Positions 61,884-64,000 of a stretch of 64,000 bases of DNA are shown piece by piece. The notes below the pieces were generated by a model that was not told the origin of the DNA, did no database searches, and saw nothing but the letters and a program-made list of their open reading frames with translations. Origin of the DNA: Bagarius yarrelli (Eukaryota; Chordata; Actinopteri; Siluriformes; Sisoridae). The position numbers and the translations under genes are program-made. Each line of letters opens with the position of its first letter. The first letter of the stretch is position 1. Where the stretch lies: the NCBI GenBank assembly GCA_005784505.1, contig VCAZ01000063.1:519501-583500 (forward strand), given 5' to 3'.

Positions 61884-62555
61884 TATAAACATTAGGCTGA
61901 AGCATTAGGATGAATAAAATTAATTAACTATTTTATTTTTATGTACAAACTGGACACAAATGTAAATATGCCTTGAAACCTAAAATATGCAAGTCCATTT
62001 AAAGAAATTTCCTGCAATCAGGAGGCAAATGCAGAACTGTGAAAACAAATAAAAATTGAATTGTATGTTCGGTTTCTTCTGTTTTCTTTTTCCTTAGCCT
62101 CTGCAGCCACATGCTGAGCAGACTTGCTGAACCAGCCCTAAGTACCTAATCAAATGTAAATCATTTTGATTCCCATTTTTCCCCTGTAGGACAACATTCC
62201 GTTATCCAGTCTGGAACTCATGGGGTCTGACACTCCTGAAGCAGCCTGCTTTTTATCAATATACTTTCTAATAGCACATTGGAGCTGGAAAGCAGTCTAA
62301 AGAGGATTTCAGTATTAAAGCCAGCTGTGAAGATATCCCTGATGACTCATTGTTTCTTCTTTTTTTTTGTATTGTATTCTCTGTTAAAATAGCAGAGATC
62401 TTTAGAACACATTTTGAGTAGTTAATTGGTTTAAGAGGGCATTCTCATCCACACTCACCAGCTTTTCTGTTTACTTACTTCTATATTTTTTTACTTAAAA
62501 ACTGTGTTACTCGTCCATGGTCTTACTCACTTTGCATGCCCCCCTTCTTTTGCAG

Positions 62556-63164
62556 TTCCGATGATAAAGACAGAGCCGGCTGATGACTATGAGTCCCGGA
62601 TGTCCATACACACAAACCCCTACTTTGGCCAGCAGAGACTTCCTACCATGATGCCTTTGGATGAGCCTGAGCCCTGCATGGTGGCCAGCTATGCCCCCTG
62701 TGCATCTCACCCTGCCCCCATGCTATGCTCTTCCCCCAGCTCTAGCCCTAAGCTTCATGACCTTTCACCTGTACCCTTTCCTAAGTGCCTAAGCAACAGC
62801 CCTATACACTCCGCCATGCCTGGAGGTACAGCATCTGTGCAAAATCCTCCCACCCACCATGGGCTAGCCTTGCCTGGCTCTCCTGACCCCACCTCCCTTG
62901 CACTGCAACACCCTCAGGGTAGTCCACACCTTGGCAGCCCTTCATACCATCCTCTGTACCCTAACAGTAGTCCCTCCTCCTCTCCGACCTCCCATCCATC
63001 AACACCTGGGACTGCAGCTGAAAGCCCTTATCTGCCCACTTTTGGCTCTACCCAGCCCAGAGGAAGCCCACCTACCCTGTTAGCAGATGACCACGACTCC
63101 CCTGCACTGCCTGTTACCATCAAACAAGAACCACAGGAGCTTGACCAAATGTATCTGGATGATG
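62556..63164 (+). CDS. nfatc1: NFATc1 exon 9 (C-terminal transactivation region)
   Basis: Two bases complete a valine, followed by 202 codons and one base (residues 658-861). Opens with the SUMO-type motif IKTEP (62564-62578) and DDYES, and closes with IKQEPQELDQMYLDD (IKQEP at 63119-63133). Between them is a Pro/Ser-rich low-complexity tail with many SP dipeptides, including SPKLHDLSPVPF, which matches NFATc1 (SPKLHDLSPAAY in human). Mammalian NFATc1/C is SUMO-modified at the equivalent sites; conservation suggests the same here. The tail is shorter than the human one. Donor is G|gtaggt, leading to a last exon (expected VNEIIR) outside the window. Confidence 0.94.
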
Positions 63165-64000
63165 GTAGGTTACCAAACCATAATTCTTATAGTTTTGCAT
63201 TGTTAACCAACCAAAAATGAAAGCAATTATAATTGGAGATCCCTTGCTAAATGGTAAACAGACAAAACCTCCAAAGCAGACCTATACACCCAACACCAAC
63301 ATAACCTAAAGGTTGGGTTGCTGTGGTAAACCTGTTCATAAATGCCTGGTGATAAAAGAAGTCTTGTGAAAACTTTTTTTAATTATCCCAAAATAACTAA
63401 TACAACCAGGTTGACTTGTCTTAAATTGCCAGTTCTGTTCAGCACAGCTACAGTGATACAAGGTTTCTACATTCATTATCTTTTTAGAAACTTTAGGGTT
63501 TATTAGTAGGGCCTAAAGCTTTCTTGAATGTGTCCTATTGGTCTTGTATTGGTTATGTTATTTTTACCACTGGACAGGAGTTTGCAGATTCACACTTATG
63601 CAGTATTCCATTAACATTTTACTTAGAATTATATCTTAGTGTGCTTAAGATGGTGATCAAACTGGAATGCAAAACATATTCCAGTTCTACGCTAATGGAT
63701 TGTTTTATCCAGGGAATTTGGTGTTTACTGTGATCTTAGTCACTCCCATAGTGGATCATATAAAAACCTGTTACACATTGTTTATTCGAACTCCACCAGC
63801 TGCAGGTGGATAGACATGTGTATGTGCGTAGATAGGGGAGTTACAAATACACCCGTTAATGCGACAGCAGTAAATTAGCACAGCGGGATTTCAAACAATC
63901 TGTCCAAACATTCCAGGGTCAGGGGTCTGGCTGGGAGCGGCCGAGTGAAAATAGAGGCACACGTGCCATGAGCCCAGACTGTTGACATGAGCCCTAATGA
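63165..64000 (+). other. nfatc1: Intron 9, partial
   Basis: Runs to the window edge. No coding similarity is visible. The last 150 bases are GC-richer and contain an E-box-like CACGTG at 63961-63966, without further support. Confidence 0.75.

Noticed and set aside
62170..62270. Acceptor-like cccctgtag followed by an open stretch before exon 9
   Set aside because: No NFAT similarity and no matching donor in phase; likely chance.

Overview
This window is vertebrate nuclear DNA, almost certainly from a teleost fish. It is AT-rich, intron-rich and full of microsatellites. It carries typical fish SINEs, an L2-type LINE tail and hAT and mariner miniature transposons. The tRNA-derived SINE and general texture would fit an ostariophysan such as a catfish, but I cannot prove that from sequence alone. 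There are no bacterial operons, CRISPR arrays or viral genes, and most short open frames here are simple-repeat or intronic noise.

One protein-coding gene is recognisable: nfatc1, the calcineurin-regulated transcription factor NFATc1, on the + strand. It spans 23.5 kb to beyond the right edge. I placed ten coding exons by matching protein segments and GT/AG junctions with consistent phase: exon 1A (23501-23624), alternative first exon 1B (26355-26442), exon 2 (27307-28288), exon 3 (29405-29564), exon 4 (38393-38595), exon 5 (40939-41111), exon 6 (43144-43284), exon 7 (52454-52509), exon 8 (54929-55061) and exon 9 (62556-63164). Exons 1A to 9 encode 860 complete codons. The last exon, with the extreme C-terminus, lies past 64000. 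Exon 1A sits in a CpG-rich promoter (about 23080-23500). Exon 1B gives a second N-terminus with the acidic/aromatic EFDF..FLFE motif, so the two-promoter design known in mammals appears to be kept.

Layout: 1-23 kb is non-coding upstream DNA. It holds long purine and pyrimidine tracts, a hAT miniature element (4779-5148) with a perfect 8-bp target duplication, a degraded L2 LINE tail interrupted by a SINE (6.9-7.9 kb), two copies of an unnamed dispersed repeat (13.3 and 20.0 kb), and a GT-rich minisatellite (20.5-21.1 kb). The gene follows, with large introns 3 (8.8 kb), 6 (9.2 kb) and 8 (7.5 kb). Intron 3 carries a mariner-like miniature element nested in a hAT-like one (32.2-32.8 kb). Intron 6 carries a SINE nested in another SINE (50.3-50.7 kb). 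Intron 8 opens directly into a CA-rich minisatellite (55.06-55.69 kb), which would supply the C-terminal tail of a read-through short isoform. It also holds a symmetric TG/TA/TG repeat at 57.0 kb.

Protein logic: exon 2 encodes the regulatory region (PRIEIT calcineurin docking site, three SP boxes, a KRKY nuclear signal, an LDVP second calcineurin site). Exons 3 to 8 encode the Rel-homology DNA-binding and IPT domains. Exon 9 encodes a Pro/Ser-rich transactivation tail with two SUMO-type motifs. I found no evidence for an undescribed biological system; the most interesting points are isoform-related or concern nested transposons.
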